Shown here: piece by piece, positions 1 through 7,585 of the stretch
Layout: each line of letters opens with the position of its first letter
Position numbering within the stretch: position 1 is the first letter of the stretch
NCBI GenBank assembly: GCA_016936505.1
Contig: JAFGXS010000005.1
Location: 1-64,000, forward strand
DNA length: 64,000 bases
Direction of reading: 5' to 3'
From: Bacteroidales bacterium
GTDB taxonomy: Bacteria > Bacteroidota > Bacteroidia > Bacteroidales > F082
The notes under the pieces: generated by a model
What the model saw: the letters and a program-made list of their open reading frames with translations, nothing else
The model's database searches: none
What the model was told of the DNA's origin: nothing
Made by a program: the position numbers and the translations under genes

Positions 1-606
1 TCTTCTGCCAAGTGAACCGCCCAATCCCACAGGCTTACCTGTAAATGTGCCAGGATATTTTGCCCCCGTCAGCGTTTCATATTCATCCAGCATCCACAAC
101 ATATGCTGAGCATTAGTCATTACATCAGGAGCCGGGATATCCAAATTATAACCAATATTTTTGTAAACCTGCCTTACCCAACCTCTACACAACCTTTCTT
201 GTTCTGAAATACTCAGATTATGCGGATCACAAACCACACCACCTTTGCCTCCACCTAGTGGAATATCAGCCACAGCTGTTTTCCAGGTCATCCACATAGA
301 TAATGCCTTAACAGTATCAATGGTTTCCTGCGGATGGAAGCGTAAACCGCCTTTCACCGGCCCGCGTGCATCGTTATGCTGCACCCTAAACCCCTGAAAA
401 ACTTTAACTTTTCCATCATCCATCTTAACAGGAATCAAAAAATGGAATTCTCTAAGTGGGTTTCTGAGCAGAAAACGCATCGCCTGATCAAGATTTAGCA
501 AATCTGCTGCCTTATCAAACTGTTCTTGAGCTACATGAAAAGGATTGTAATTAAGTGATTTCATTTCTGTAGAAATTATGTTAAAATAAGCTGTAAAGTC
601 TTCCAT
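1..606 (-). CDS. gdhA: Glu/Leu/Phe/Val dehydrogenase (glutamate dehydrogenase), C-terminus outside the window
   Basis: This is the first 202 residues of an NAD(P)-dependent glutamate dehydrogenase, which interconverts glutamate with 2-oxoglutarate and ammonia in the cytosol. The visible part is the substrate-binding domain. It contains RVQHNDARGPVKGG followed by the family signature GGGKGGV with its catalytic-site lysine, then PAPDVMT. The chosen ATG (604-606 complement) gives the usual short N-terminal helix before the conserved LRNPLREF segment. The nucleotide-binding domain lies beyond base 1, so cofactor preference cannot be read. The upstream region holds an AT-rich inverted repeat at 635-670. 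The family call is secure. The Leu/Phe branch is less likely given the close match to short GDH proteins. Confidence 0.93.
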   Translation of the reverse strand, partial: MEDFTAYFNIISTEMKSLNYNPFHVAQEQFDKAADLLNLDQAMRFLLRNPLREFHFLIPVKMDDGKVKVFQGFRVQHNDARGPVKGGLRFHPQETIDTVKALSMWMTWKTAVADIPLGGGKGGVVCDPHNLSISEQERLCRGWVRQVYKNIGYNLDIPAPDVMTNAQHMLWMLDEYETLTGAKYPGTFTGKPVGLGGSLGRR

Positions 607-634
607 ATCAACCACAAACCGACGTCATTCAAAG

Positions 635-670
635 ATATAGATATTTCTTAAAAAAAAACAATATCTATAT
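635..670. repeat. Perfect 11-bp AT-rich inverted repeat upstream of gdhA
   Basis: ATATAGATATT (635-645) and AATATCTATAT (660-670) are exact inverted copies separated by 14 bases that are mostly A. The repeat sits 29 bases upstream of the gdhA start codon. It could be an operator or a leader hairpin. Base composition makes chance occurrence fairly easy, so the function is unproven. Confidence 0.4.
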
Positions 671-820
671 TGAATAATTTTCTGTTTTTCAACATCTTAA
701 ATAAAAAAATCAAATAATTTTCCTCTAAAAAAGTACTGATAAATAACCCAACTATGATAAAAAATCCGACATCATCAGATCCCGGATTTCAATAATCATA
801 ATAATCGACACAAAATTAAA

Positions 821-1528
821 CTAACGAAACTGCTTTTCAATTTCTTGTTTTAATTCTACGAATTGCGCCATATCGCAATGTTTGGAATAAATGCCTACAA
901 AGTCGAGCATGGCCCCTTTATAAAAAAGAGAAACCAGAAAAGAATCAAAAAGGTTATTGTTACAATTGTTTTTAATTTGCTTTATTCCTTTTTTAAACTG
1001 TTCAAATTCAAGATGCTTGTTGAGTTTAAAAAAATAGCGGTAGTGGTTATTTTTATCCACATAAATGCCTTCTTTTGTATTATTGAACTCTGTATATTTT
1101 TTATAAAAAACCAAACTGGTATAAATTTTCACAGGTTTGTCAGGATAAAATTGAACACCCATTTGGCTGAACTCCCCTACTAATCCTGGCAAATCCCACG
1201 AATCTTTCATATTTAATCTAATACACTGATGTTCCTCATTCTGAAAGGTCATTTGTCCGGGATAAATACTCATACCATATTTCTCTGTAAGCTTTGCTGC
1301 TTGTCTATAAATCATATCCTGAAAACAAATCCCCCCTCTTTTCACGGGCAGAAATAAATGCCTGTCTTTGGGATGCTTTGAGTTAGGTGGAAAATTATTC
1401 AATGCAAAATAATCAGGAGTAGGATCAGATTCAAGAACCAGTAAATTTACCTTCTCGCTTAATGGCGAACGGGCAACCTCCAACTCAACCGAGAAACAGG
1501 TCAGTCCATCAAAATTATCAGTATTCAT
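821..1528 (-). CDS. Conserved-looking hypothetical protein, 235 residues
   Basis: I do not recognise this family. The protein has no signal peptide and no membrane helix, and is rich in aromatic and charged residues, so it is probably cytosolic. The central part has a compact region with conserved-looking KRGGICFQD and the C-terminal third is Lys/Asn-rich. I chose the ATG giving MNTDNFDG (1526-1528 complement) over an upstream GTG that would add nine residues. The gene stands alone between gdhA and the Qmo-like operon, with about 215 and 230 bases on either side. The AT-rich codon use resembles the neighbours. Function unknown. Confidence 0.6.
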   Translation of the reverse strand: MNTDNFDGLTCFSVELEVARSPLSEKVNLLVLESDPTPDYFALNNFPPNSKHPKDRHLFLPVKRGGICFQDMIYRQAAKLTEKYGMSIYPGQMTFQNEEHQCIRLNMKDSWDLPGLVGEFSQMGVQFYPDKPVKIYTSLVFYKKYTEFNNTKEGIYVDKNNHYRYFFKLNKHLEFEQFKKGIKQIKNNCNNNLFDSFLVSLFYKGAMLDFVGIYSKHCDMAQFVELKQEIEKQFR

Positions 1529-1762
1529 ATCGAAAATATTTAAGTGGTGAATCACAATTATTTAATCCGTTAATCATACCTATTTCAACGGTTTCCTACA
1601 AATATAACGAACTATTGTTCATTATACTAATTCTTTTGCAAGTTTTTTTTTTCAAAAACAAAACAAATTGTAGCCATAAAATAATCCGCGTTCAATAAGG
1701 CTCTAAATAACTTCATAAACGCGGATATTTCCTGATATTAAAGCACCTTCTTCACAAAAAAA

Positions 1763-2815
1763 TTATGAAGCTGATAATTTAATTTTTTGAAAATACATAG
1801 CAAAGGAACGATATAGAAAATGAGTCCATTTCCCGAAAGGAACAATTAAAAGCGCCCATTGAACCAACACAATCAATTGTAAGATATAAAGCCACATATT
1901 TTGTTCAAGAATATTAAGATCGATAAACAAACGAACCATGAATGAGAATAAACCCATAAAGAATAACCATATTACAAAAAACCAGTCGCTGGGATGAGAA
2001 TGTTTGCTAACCTCCTGATCTTTTTGAATTCTGCGACGAACAAAATCGAACGTAACCACAAAAATCAAAGCACTTTCGAAATATCCTAAAAAGATGATAA
2101 AATCACTACCCGTTGAAAACCAGTCAAGAAATACAGTTGTAAAAAGCAAACTCAAATAGCCCAAAACCAAAACAAGGTGTTCAAACCATCTCAATTGGTT
2201 ATCATCACACCCGAGAGCTCTTTTCTGGGTAAACATATGAACCACCAATTCTCCGAAACATTTAAAATAAGTTTTCAACCCTGCGTTTGATCCTGGTTTT
2301 TTGACTGTTTGATACCACATTCGAACAATATTAGGAAGCAGGATAATTGATGCTACCAATGCAATGGCTCCTACTTCAAAATAATGGCCGTAATGCAATA
2401 AATCGTTCATACGAAATTCCATAGAAAACCCAAACAAAATCACAACCAAAGCCAACAACAAAAACCCTGTTATAGAGGCGATCAGAGATTTATACAGCAA
2501 ACCGGAAAAACCGGTCCAATCGTATTTTGCGGTAAGCCATCTACGCAACGACATCATCAATTCACCAGGATTAGCTTCGCGCGGGCAGGTAGAACTACAT
2601 TCTCCACAATAGTAGCACAACCACGGATCCAGTGATGCCTGAATTTCACTTTCCAGTCCCAGCACACTGTACCGCACCATTTTACGGGGAAAAGAATTAT
2701 CCTCATCCGACAGTGTACAAACCGCCGTACAATTACCACAATTGTAACATGCATTGGGATCAAAAGCACCATATTTTTTCAGTTCATCAGTGAACTCAGG
2801 ATTAATTCTTGCCAT
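1763..2815 (-). CDS. qmoC: QmoC/HdrC-like membrane protein: two [4Fe-4S] clusters fused to a cytochrome b domain
   Basis: This protein probably passes electrons between the soluble Hdr/Qmo subunits and the menaquinone pool. The N-terminus carries two CxxCxxC type ferredoxin motifs, CYNCGNCTAVC (about residues 23-33) and CYYCGECSSTCP (about 67-78), as in HdrC. The rest has about six hydrophobic helices and resembles the HdrE/NarI-type cytochrome b of QmoC. Length 350 is close to QmoC from sulfate reducers. It is the last gene of the seven-gene operon and overlaps the preceding winged-helix gene by 14 bases, implying translational coupling. The Qmo assignment rests on domain fusion and gene order. 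A different HdrC-b partner is possible because aprAB is not in the window. Confidence 0.85.
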   Translation of the reverse strand: MARINPEFTDELKKYGAFDPNACYNCGNCTAVCTLSDEDNSFPRKMVRYSVLGLESEIQASLDPWLCYYCGECSSTCPREANPGELMMSLRRWLTAKYDWTGFSGLLYKSLIASITGFLLLALVVILFGFSMEFRMNDLLHYGHYFEVGAIALVASIILLPNIVRMWYQTVKKPGSNAGLKTYFKCFGELVVHMFTQKRALGCDDNQLRWFEHLVLVLGYLSLLFTTVFLDWFSTGSDFIIFLGYFESALIFVVTFDFVRRRIQKDQEVSKHSHPSDWFFVIWLFFMGLFSFMVRLFIDLNILEQNMWLYILQLIVLVQWALLIVPFGKWTHFLYRSFAMYFQKIKLSAS

Positions 2816-3092
2816 TTTCTTTTATTTTGTAATAAAAATATTCGTCCATATCATCTATTCCATCGGGTTCAATCAGTCCGTATTTCATCAGGCTCATTAA
2901 TTGGTAAACCACTTCATCTTTCGGCATATTCAGCTCAATTGCCAATTCAGGAACGGTTTTATGCTCTTCTTTCAGAGCTTCCAACATGGCTTTCTTTGTT
3001 TTTGTAAAACTTTTCAACTGTTCCGTAACTTCTTTGGGAACCGGTCTTTTTTCTTTTAAATATTTTGCCGTTTTACCTTTTTCAATTTCCAT
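2802..3092 (-). CDS. Small winged-helix protein inside the Qmo/Hdr-like operon
   Basis: This is a 96-residue protein with a helix-turn-helix-like middle (KTVPELAIELNMPKDEVVYQ) followed by a segment, LMKYGLIEPDG, that fits a winged-helix beta hairpin. The first 30 residues are Lys-rich. It has no cysteines, so it is not itself a redox carrier. It lies between the HdrA-like gene (11-base gap) and the QmoC-like gene (14-base overlap), so it is almost certainly made with the complex. It may be an autoregulator of the operon or a structural adaptor that uses the fold for protein contacts. I cannot distinguish these. Confidence 0.75.
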   Translation of the reverse strand: MEIEKGKTAKYLKEKRPVPKEVTEQLKSFTKTKKAMLEALKEEHKTVPELAIELNMPKDEVVYQLMSLMKYGLIEPDGIDDMDEYFYYKIKENGKN

Positions 3093-3103
3093 AACATTAA
3101 GAT

Positions 3104-5038
3104 TTAAGCTGTTGGAATTAAAGCATCAATCATATTTTCCATATCCACATCGGACAAACCGATCAACTCCAGTGCATTTTCAGGACAAACCGGCAAACAC
3201 ATACCGCAACCCTTACATACTGAAGAATTCACATGAGCGACAGAATTTCCGTTTCCTCCCACCATATCGATGGCGTTGAAAGGACAAGCTTCAGCACATT
3301 TTCCACACCAGGTACATGCCGCTCTATCAACTTTTGCTACGGTAGGTTCAAGAGCAAGCTCACCCGAAGCTACCAACGAGAATGATTTTGTTGCAGCAGC
3401 CAATGCAGAATTCATCGATTCCATAATATTTTTTGGCCCCTGACTGGCACCGGCAATGGTCACTCCGTCAATAACAGTTTCCACCGGACGTAGTTTCATA
3501 TGAATTTCATTAAAGAACTTATCTCGGCCTTTCGGAATTTTCAGCAAACTACCAATGGAATTGTCTTTTCTGGGAACCATTCCTGTAACCAAAACAACCA
3601 AATCAGCAGCCACTTCCAATTCCTTATTGGATGTAAGAAGGTCTTTAATCTTCACAAATGTTTGGCCTTCCCTTCTTTCCACGACCGGAGGATCGTGTTC
3701 GAAAGATTGGAGATAAATATCTCCTAATCTTGAAGATTCTTCATACCAAACTTCAGCTTTTCCATAAGTCCGGATTCCCCTGTTGAAATGGAAATTGTGA
3801 ATGTTTTTATATTTTTTCTTTACAGTGATTGCCGTATGGATATTGGAAGTACAGCAATAGCGCGAACAATACTTGTTTTCACCATCCACCTGACGGCTTC
3901 CCACGCAATAAATGTAGGCTATGTTCTTTACTTCCTTTCCTTTATATGTTAACTTATCTTTACAATAATGAACTATTCTTTTGAATTGCGGCAGCGTAAC
4001 CACATCATCAATTTCGCCATAACCAAATTCTCCTTGTTTGGGTTCGTAGGGATCGAAACCTGTAGCCAGTAATATGGAACCCACTTTTAAATTAATGGCC
4101 TCTTCTTTCTGACTGAAATCAATACTACTACATACTTTTTCACATTCGCCACATCTTGTACAGTTTTTCATGTCAATAGCCGGAAGTTGTGGATATTCAC
4201 TGGGATAGTTATGATAAATGGCTTTCCTAGTTGTAATATTGAAATTGAACTCATCTGGAACCTCAACAGGACAAACTTCAATAGCTTTTTGTAAAGAGCC
4301 TTCAGCACACTGAAGCTTAAAATGACGCGGTGTAATTTTCACTTTCAGAGAAAAATTCCCAACGCTTCCAGTTTGTTCAGATAATTCAGCCCCTGTAAAC
4401 AAAGTTACATGCTTATGCTTCATCACCTCATCATATAAACGGGTAACAAGTTCTTTTCCAGTTTCCGGTGTAATACATAATTCATCCCATTGCGAAACAC
4501 GTCCGCCAACGAAAAACTCACGTTCAACCAGAAATACTTCCGATCCTGCTTCCGCAAGTTCAATAGCAGCTCGCATACCTGCCACTCCGGCACCAATCAC
4601 AGCAACAGCTTTCACAGATTCCACTTTTACCGGCTCCAGTGTTTCTGCATTTCGGGCTTTGGCAATGGCAGATTTTACTATTTGAATTGCTTTTTCAGTA
4701 GCTCCAGGTTTATTGTCGGAATGTGCCCAAGAAACCTGCTCACGGATATTAGCATGTACATAATTGTACTTATTTAAGCCTGCACGCTCAGCAACCGCTC
4801 TGAAAGTCACCAAATGCAATTTTGGAGAACATGAAGCCACTACAATTCCATCCAGATCTTGTGCCTTGATATCATCCACCATTTCCTGCTGGTTCGAATC
4901 GGCACAGGCAAACATGGTAGTTTTGGAAAGAAAAACACCTTCATCTTTTTCCACAGACTGGCGTACCTTTTCTACGTCAACGTAGTCTGAAATATTACCA
5001 CCACAGTGGCAAATGTAAACACCAATTTTCTTGTTCAT
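3104..5038 (-). CDS. qmoB: HdrA-type FAD/iron-sulfur protein (QmoB-like), 644 residues
   Basis: A full-length HdrA homologue. The N-terminal HdrA domain starts with ICHCGGNIS (C10, C12) and has ASCSP near residue 70. The FAD-binding fold follows with GAGVAGM at about 149-155. An inserted cluster site has C293, C296, C299 and C303, and two C-terminal ferredoxin motifs (CTWCGKCAEACP, CKGCGMCLPVCP) close the protein. Where its operon partner has an intact CxxCxxCxxxC site, this one keeps only C244 and C256 in an expanded loop, so that cluster is probably lost or reshaped. The start overlaps the upstream gene by 4 bases. It likely forms the flavin core with the QmoA-like subunit. Unlike Desulfovibrio QmoB, no MvhD domain is fused at the C-terminus. 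Confidence 0.88.
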   Translation of the reverse strand: MNKKIGVYICHCGGNISDYVDVEKVRQSVEKDEGVFLSKTTMFACADSNQQEMVDDIKAQDLDGIVVASCSPKLHLVTFRAVAERAGLNKYNYVHANIREQVSWAHSDNKPGATEKAIQIVKSAIAKARNAETLEPVKVESVKAVAVIGAGVAGMRAAIELAEAGSEVFLVEREFFVGGRVSQWDELCITPETGKELVTRLYDEVMKHKHVTLFTGAELSEQTGSVGNFSLKVKITPRHFKLQCAEGSLQKAIEVCPVEVPDEFNFNITTRKAIYHNYPSEYPQLPAIDMKNCTRCGECEKVCSSIDFSQKEEAINLKVGSILLATGFDPYEPKQGEFGYGEIDDVVTLPQFKRIVHYCKDKLTYKGKEVKNIAYIYCVGSRQVDGENKYCSRYCCTSNIHTAITVKKKYKNIHNFHFNRGIRTYGKAEVWYEESSRLGDIYLQSFEHDPPVVERREGQTFVKIKDLLTSNKELEVAADLVVLVTGMVPRKDNSIGSLLKIPKGRDKFFNEIHMKLRPVETVIDGVTIAGASQGPKNIMESMNSALAAATKSFSLVASGELALEPTVAKVDRAACTWCGKCAEACPFNAIDMVGGNGNSVAHVNSSVCKGCGMCLPVCPENALELIGLSDVDMENMIDALIPTA

Positions 5039-6339
5039 ACTGTTTCCCTCCTTAAATAGCTGGTGGTTTCTGCTGAAGCTGCACCTCCCGACAAAATAGA
5101 ATCGGGAATATCCATAGGTCCTGATGCTGTTCCGGCCACAAAAACACCTTCAATGCTGGTTTTTGCTGGACTTGCCAGCATATCAGATTGCTGCACAAAA
5201 TTGAATGGATCTAGCTCCAGTTTTTCATTTTCAAATACATCTGAAATACCCTGGTTCGGTAAAATTCCAACTGAAAGCACAACCATATCATGTTCGGCTT
5301 CTTTCACAACGCCAGCCTCAATATCTTCATAGCGTAATATCAGATTACCATTTTCCTTTTCGGTGATTTTACCCACTTTACCTTTGATAAATTCCACTCC
5401 CATATCCTGTGCTTGCGCATAAAACTCATTGAAACCTTTACCAAAAGCTCTGATGTGCAAATAATAAATTGTAATATCAGCCATCGGCAAGGCTCCCATC
5501 AACAGCTGCGCCTGTTTGATAGAATACATACAGCAAACCTGTGAACAAATGGGATTTCCAACTGACTTATCGCGCGAACCTGTACACAAAACATAGGCAA
5601 TATTGTCGGGCATTTTCCCGTCACCGGGACGAAGAATTGTGTTGAAAGGACGGGTCGGAGCCAGTTGTCTTTCCATTTGCATGGAAGTAATGATATTTTT
5701 CTGACTACCATAACCATACCGTGGAATTTTTAAAGGATCAAACAGGTTGAATCCTGTCGCCACGACGACAGACTTGGCTTTCACCAGAAACTCTTCTTCA
5801 GTCTGGGTAAAATCTATACATTTAGTGGGACAAGCTCTTTCGCAAGCTCCGCACAAAGTACAGTTTTCAATATCGATGGCAGCGGCCCTGGGGCTCGCAA
5901 TACTGAAAGGAATATAAGCTGCTTTTCGTCCAACCATACCATATTGATATTCATCGGAAACACTTACCGGGCAAACTTCTTCACACATCTGGCATCCTGT
6001 ACAATCAGCCACATTTACATAACGTGGTTTTTGCAAGACATCAACTTCAAAGCGATGTTCACCCAGTTTGTTAATACGTTTTACTTCAGCCCCAGTGAAA
6101 ATGGTAATATTCTGGTGCCGTGCAATTTCCGACACCTTTGGCGTTGTGATACAGGCAGCACAATCAAGTGTAGGGAAAACTTTACTGAGCATAATCATTT
6201 TACCACCAATGGTTAAATCCTTTTCTACCAGCAGCACTTTATATCCGAGGTTCGCCAGGTTCAAAGCTGATTCTCCACCAGCAATTCCTCCACCCACAAC
6301 CAGCGCATCATATTCCAAAATTTTCTTGGTTTCCTTCAT
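5035..6339 (-). CDS. qmoA: QmoA/HdrA-like flavoprotein with two [4Fe-4S] sites, 434 residues
   Basis: This is a short HdrA-type subunit that lacks the N-terminal HdrA domain and begins directly with the FAD-binding motif GGGIAG (16-21). It has two complete ferredoxin motifs, C113/C116/C119/C123 and C160/C163/C166/C170, inserted as in HdrA. SxLDCAACITTPKV near residues 57-70 is the conserved HdrA/QmoA segment. It follows the FlpD-like gene by 5 bases and overlaps the next HdrA gene by 4. Two different HdrA-type flavoproteins side by side is the hallmark of QmoAB. The expected role is electron transfer between a soluble sulfur-handling partner and the QmoC-like membrane subunit. The electron direction cannot be read from sequence. 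Confidence 0.88.
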   Translation of the reverse strand: MKETKKILEYDALVVGGGIAGGESALNLANLGYKVLLVEKDLTIGGKMIMLSKVFPTLDCAACITTPKVSEIARHQNITIFTGAEVKRINKLGEHRFEVDVLQKPRYVNVADCTGCQMCEEVCPVSVSDEYQYGMVGRKAAYIPFSIASPRAAAIDIENCTLCGACERACPTKCIDFTQTEEEFLVKAKSVVVATGFNLFDPLKIPRYGYGSQKNIITSMQMERQLAPTRPFNTILRPGDGKMPDNIAYVLCTGSRDKSVGNPICSQVCCMYSIKQAQLLMGALPMADITIYYLHIRAFGKGFNEFYAQAQDMGVEFIKGKVGKITEKENGNLILRYEDIEAGVVKEAEHDMVVLSVGILPNQGISDVFENEKLELDPFNFVQQSDMLASPAKTSIEGVFVAGTASGPMDIPDSILSGGAASAETTSYLRRETV

Positions 6340-6344
6340 GGTAA

Positions 6345-6752
6345 TTAATTTGAAGGTTTACTTAAATATTCCGTAAAACTTTTCACGTGTTTTACAAAAG
6401 GTTCGCTACAAACCGAACAGATGGCAGCCATTTTCAGGCGTGCTGGGTCTATTCCCTTTTCTCTCATCAATTGTTGGGTAGTGCCGACAATCACCCCTGT
6501 TTTTTCGGTACATGATTCTCCGTAAGGACAATCTGTTCCATCGGCGGCGATAAAGACCCCGTCGAAACCCTGCTCCAGTGCATGCAAAATCCATCGGGGT
6601 TTAATTGCACTGGAACAAGGCACCGGAATTGTATAAACAGTGGGTGGATAATGTAATTTTAACAAGCCTGCCATATCAATGGCCGGATCAGAGATTTTTT
6701 CGGTGGAAAAAACCAAAATCTTAGGGCCGTTATTTACTTTTCCCACATTCAT
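6345..6752 (-). CDS. mvhD: FlpD/MvhD-like iron-sulfur electron carrier, 135 residues
   Basis: A stand-alone member of the FlpD/MvhD family (hydrogenase iron-sulfur subunit), a small [2Fe-2S] protein that normally contacts HdrA. The conserved cysteines sit in VPCSSAIKP (about residue 46), TDCPYGESC, and ICSVC near the C-terminus. In Desulfovibrio this domain is the C-terminal part of QmoB. Here it is a separate gene placed just before the QmoA-like gene, with one base after tusA and five before qmoA. It may dock an electron donor or acceptor on the flavin subunits. Which partner that is cannot be inferred, as no hydrogenase or formate dehydrogenase is adjacent. Confidence 0.85.
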   Translation of the reverse strand: MNVGKVNNGPKILVFSTEKISDPAIDMAGLLKLHYPPTVYTIPVPCSSAIKPRWILHALEQGFDGVFIAADGTDCPYGESCTEKTGVIVGTTQQLMREKGIDPARLKMAAICSVCSEPFVKHVKSFTEYLSKPSN

Positions 6753-6753
6753 A

Positions 6754-7002
6754 TTATTTTCTTAAAAAGATTTTGTAATAACCAGCTTCTTCAACGGTTC
6801 CCAAATACTCGTACCCCTTTTTTGTGCACCATTTAGGAATGTCGCGACGAGTTCCTTCATCAGCCGACAAAACTTCCATTACCTGACCTTCCTGAATTTC
6901 TCCAATGGCTTTCTTTGCTGCCAATAATGGACCTGGGCAAGAGGTTCCGCGTGCGTCAATCGACTTATCTACATTGATGTTTGTTAATTCTTCTGTTAAC
7001 AT
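6754..7002 (-). CDS. tusA: TusA-family sulfur carrier protein
   Basis: This 82-residue protein has the TusA hallmark DARGTSCPGPLL, where the CPxP cysteine carries a persulfide. The remainder matches the small two-layer TusA fold, including the DEGTRRDIPKWC segment. TusA proteins relay sulfane sulfur between rhodanese, DsrE-type proteins and acceptors. It lies second in the operon, 28 bases after dsrE and one base before the FlpD-like gene. Its use in tRNA thiolation is possible, but placement inside an Hdr-type operon argues for dissimilatory or regulatory sulfur transfer, as in the sHdr and Dsr systems. Confidence 0.92.
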   Translation of the reverse strand: MLTEELTNINVDKSIDARGTSCPGPLLAAKKAIGEIQEGQVMEVLSADEGTRRDIPKWCTKKGYEYLGTVEEAGYYKIFLRK

Positions 7003-7030
7003 GATATTATTTTTTAAGGTTTATACTTTA

Positions 7031-7450
7031 TTAAATAAATAAATTGATGTCTGCCTCTTCAGCTGAAGTCATGTATTCACCAATTCCACATATATCGTCT
7101 GCCAGATCAATAAAATCATCGAGTTTAAATCCATTCCACACTTTTCCGGCAAAACCGCAGATATGAATTTTCACATTAGTCATTTCTTTTGCTGTTTTGA
7201 ACGCTTCAGTCCAATGCGGTGCTTCCAACCGCTTTAACGAAGCCAGAAACTCATCTTTTTTATCAGTAATCTCAGCTACCCGATCATTAGTCATTGCATT
7301 TTCCTTTTTAAATGCAAAAGCTGCCTGCAACAAAACATAGATTTCAACATCCATATCTTCTGCAGCTGCGCCTCCAAGGATTACTCCGGCTGCGGTAAGT
7401 TTGTCAACACTACCGGAAAACAAAGCCAATGTTAATTTTTTGTTTGCCAT
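7031..7450 (-). CDS. dsrE: DsrE-family sulfur-transfer protein
   Basis: The first gene of the operon, 139 residues. It opens with the DsrE-type beta strand and turn (LALFSGSVDKLTAAGVILGGAA) and has candidate persulfide cysteines in IHICGFAG (about residue 98) and DDICGIGEY (about 121). Members of this family (DsrE, DsrE2, TusD-like) hand sulfane sulfur to TusA. The pairing dsrE-tusA upstream of hdr-type genes recalls the sHdr operons of sulfur oxidisers, but the flavoproteins here are QmoAB-like. The exact subfamily (DsrE2 or DsrE3) is not settled. The promoter is probably the TACTTTTG element at 7493-7500. Confidence 0.82.
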   Translation of the reverse strand: MANKKLTLALFSGSVDKLTAAGVILGGAAAEDMDVEIYVLLQAAFAFKKENAMTNDRVAEITDKKDEFLASLKRLEAPHWTEAFKTAKEMTNVKIHICGFAGKVWNGFKLDDFIDLADDICGIGEYMTSAEEADINLFI

Positions 7451-7472
7451 TTTTATAGTCTCCTATATTTAT

Positions 7473-7490
7473 TTGTTATTTTTTTAACAA
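7473..7490. promoter_or_regulatory. Palindrome TTGTTA-N6-TAACAA in the dsrE promoter
   Basis: A perfect inverted repeat TTGTTA (7473-7478) and TAACAA (7485-7490) with a 6-base spacer, the spacing of a Crp/Fnr-family site. It falls just downstream of the putative -7 element of the dsrE operon, where a bound protein would block initiation. The binding protein is unknown. Confidence 0.55.
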
Positions 7491-7492
7491 CA

Positions 7493-7500
7493 CAAAAGTA
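7493..7500 (-). promoter_or_regulatory. Putative -7 promoter element of the dsrE-tusA-qmo operon
   Basis: On the minus strand this reads TACTTTTG, matching the Bacteroidota TAnnTTTG -7 element, 43 bases upstream of the dsrE ATG. No clean TTTG -33 element is found at the right distance. The palindrome TTGTTCGAACAA occupies that region instead. Confidence 0.5.
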
Positions 7501-7511
7501 CACCCTGTTAT

Positions 7512-7523
7512 TTGTTCGAACAA
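7512..7523. promoter_or_regulatory. 12-bp perfect palindrome TTGTTCGAACAA
   Basis: An exact 12-base palindrome upstream of the dsrE -7 element, overlapping where the -33 contact would be. It has no spacer, so it differs in type from the two Crp/Fnr-like boxes on either side and may serve another regulator. Confidence 0.45.
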
Positions 7524-7552
7524 GGAAACCCAGGTGAACTTAATTTCTATTT

Positions 7553-7585
7553 TTTGTGATTTACATCACATTATATTTAAATTTG
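7553..7585 (+). promoter_or_regulatory. Promoter of the first Crp/Fnr gene with embedded TGTGAT-N4-ATCACA box
   Basis: TTTG (7553-7556), a 21-base spacer and TAAATTTG (7578-7585) fit the Bacteroidota promoter. Inside lies the perfect inverted repeat TGTGATTTACATCACA (7555-7570), identical in form to a CRP site (TGTGA-N6-TCACA). It covers the -33 element and spacer, a position that suggests negative autoregulation of the gene starting at 7600. Confidence 0.65.

Noticed and set aside
863-1183. Plus-strand reading frame of 106 codons opposite the hypothetical gene
   Set aside because: It lies wholly antisense to 821-1528, with low-complexity composition and no domain. The minus-strand gene has better protein-like composition.
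1684-1746. Hairpin ATCCGCGTT/AACGCGGAT after qmoC
   Set aside because: The stem is perfect for nine bases but the loop is 45 bases long and no T run follows on the minus strand, so I do not call it a terminator.
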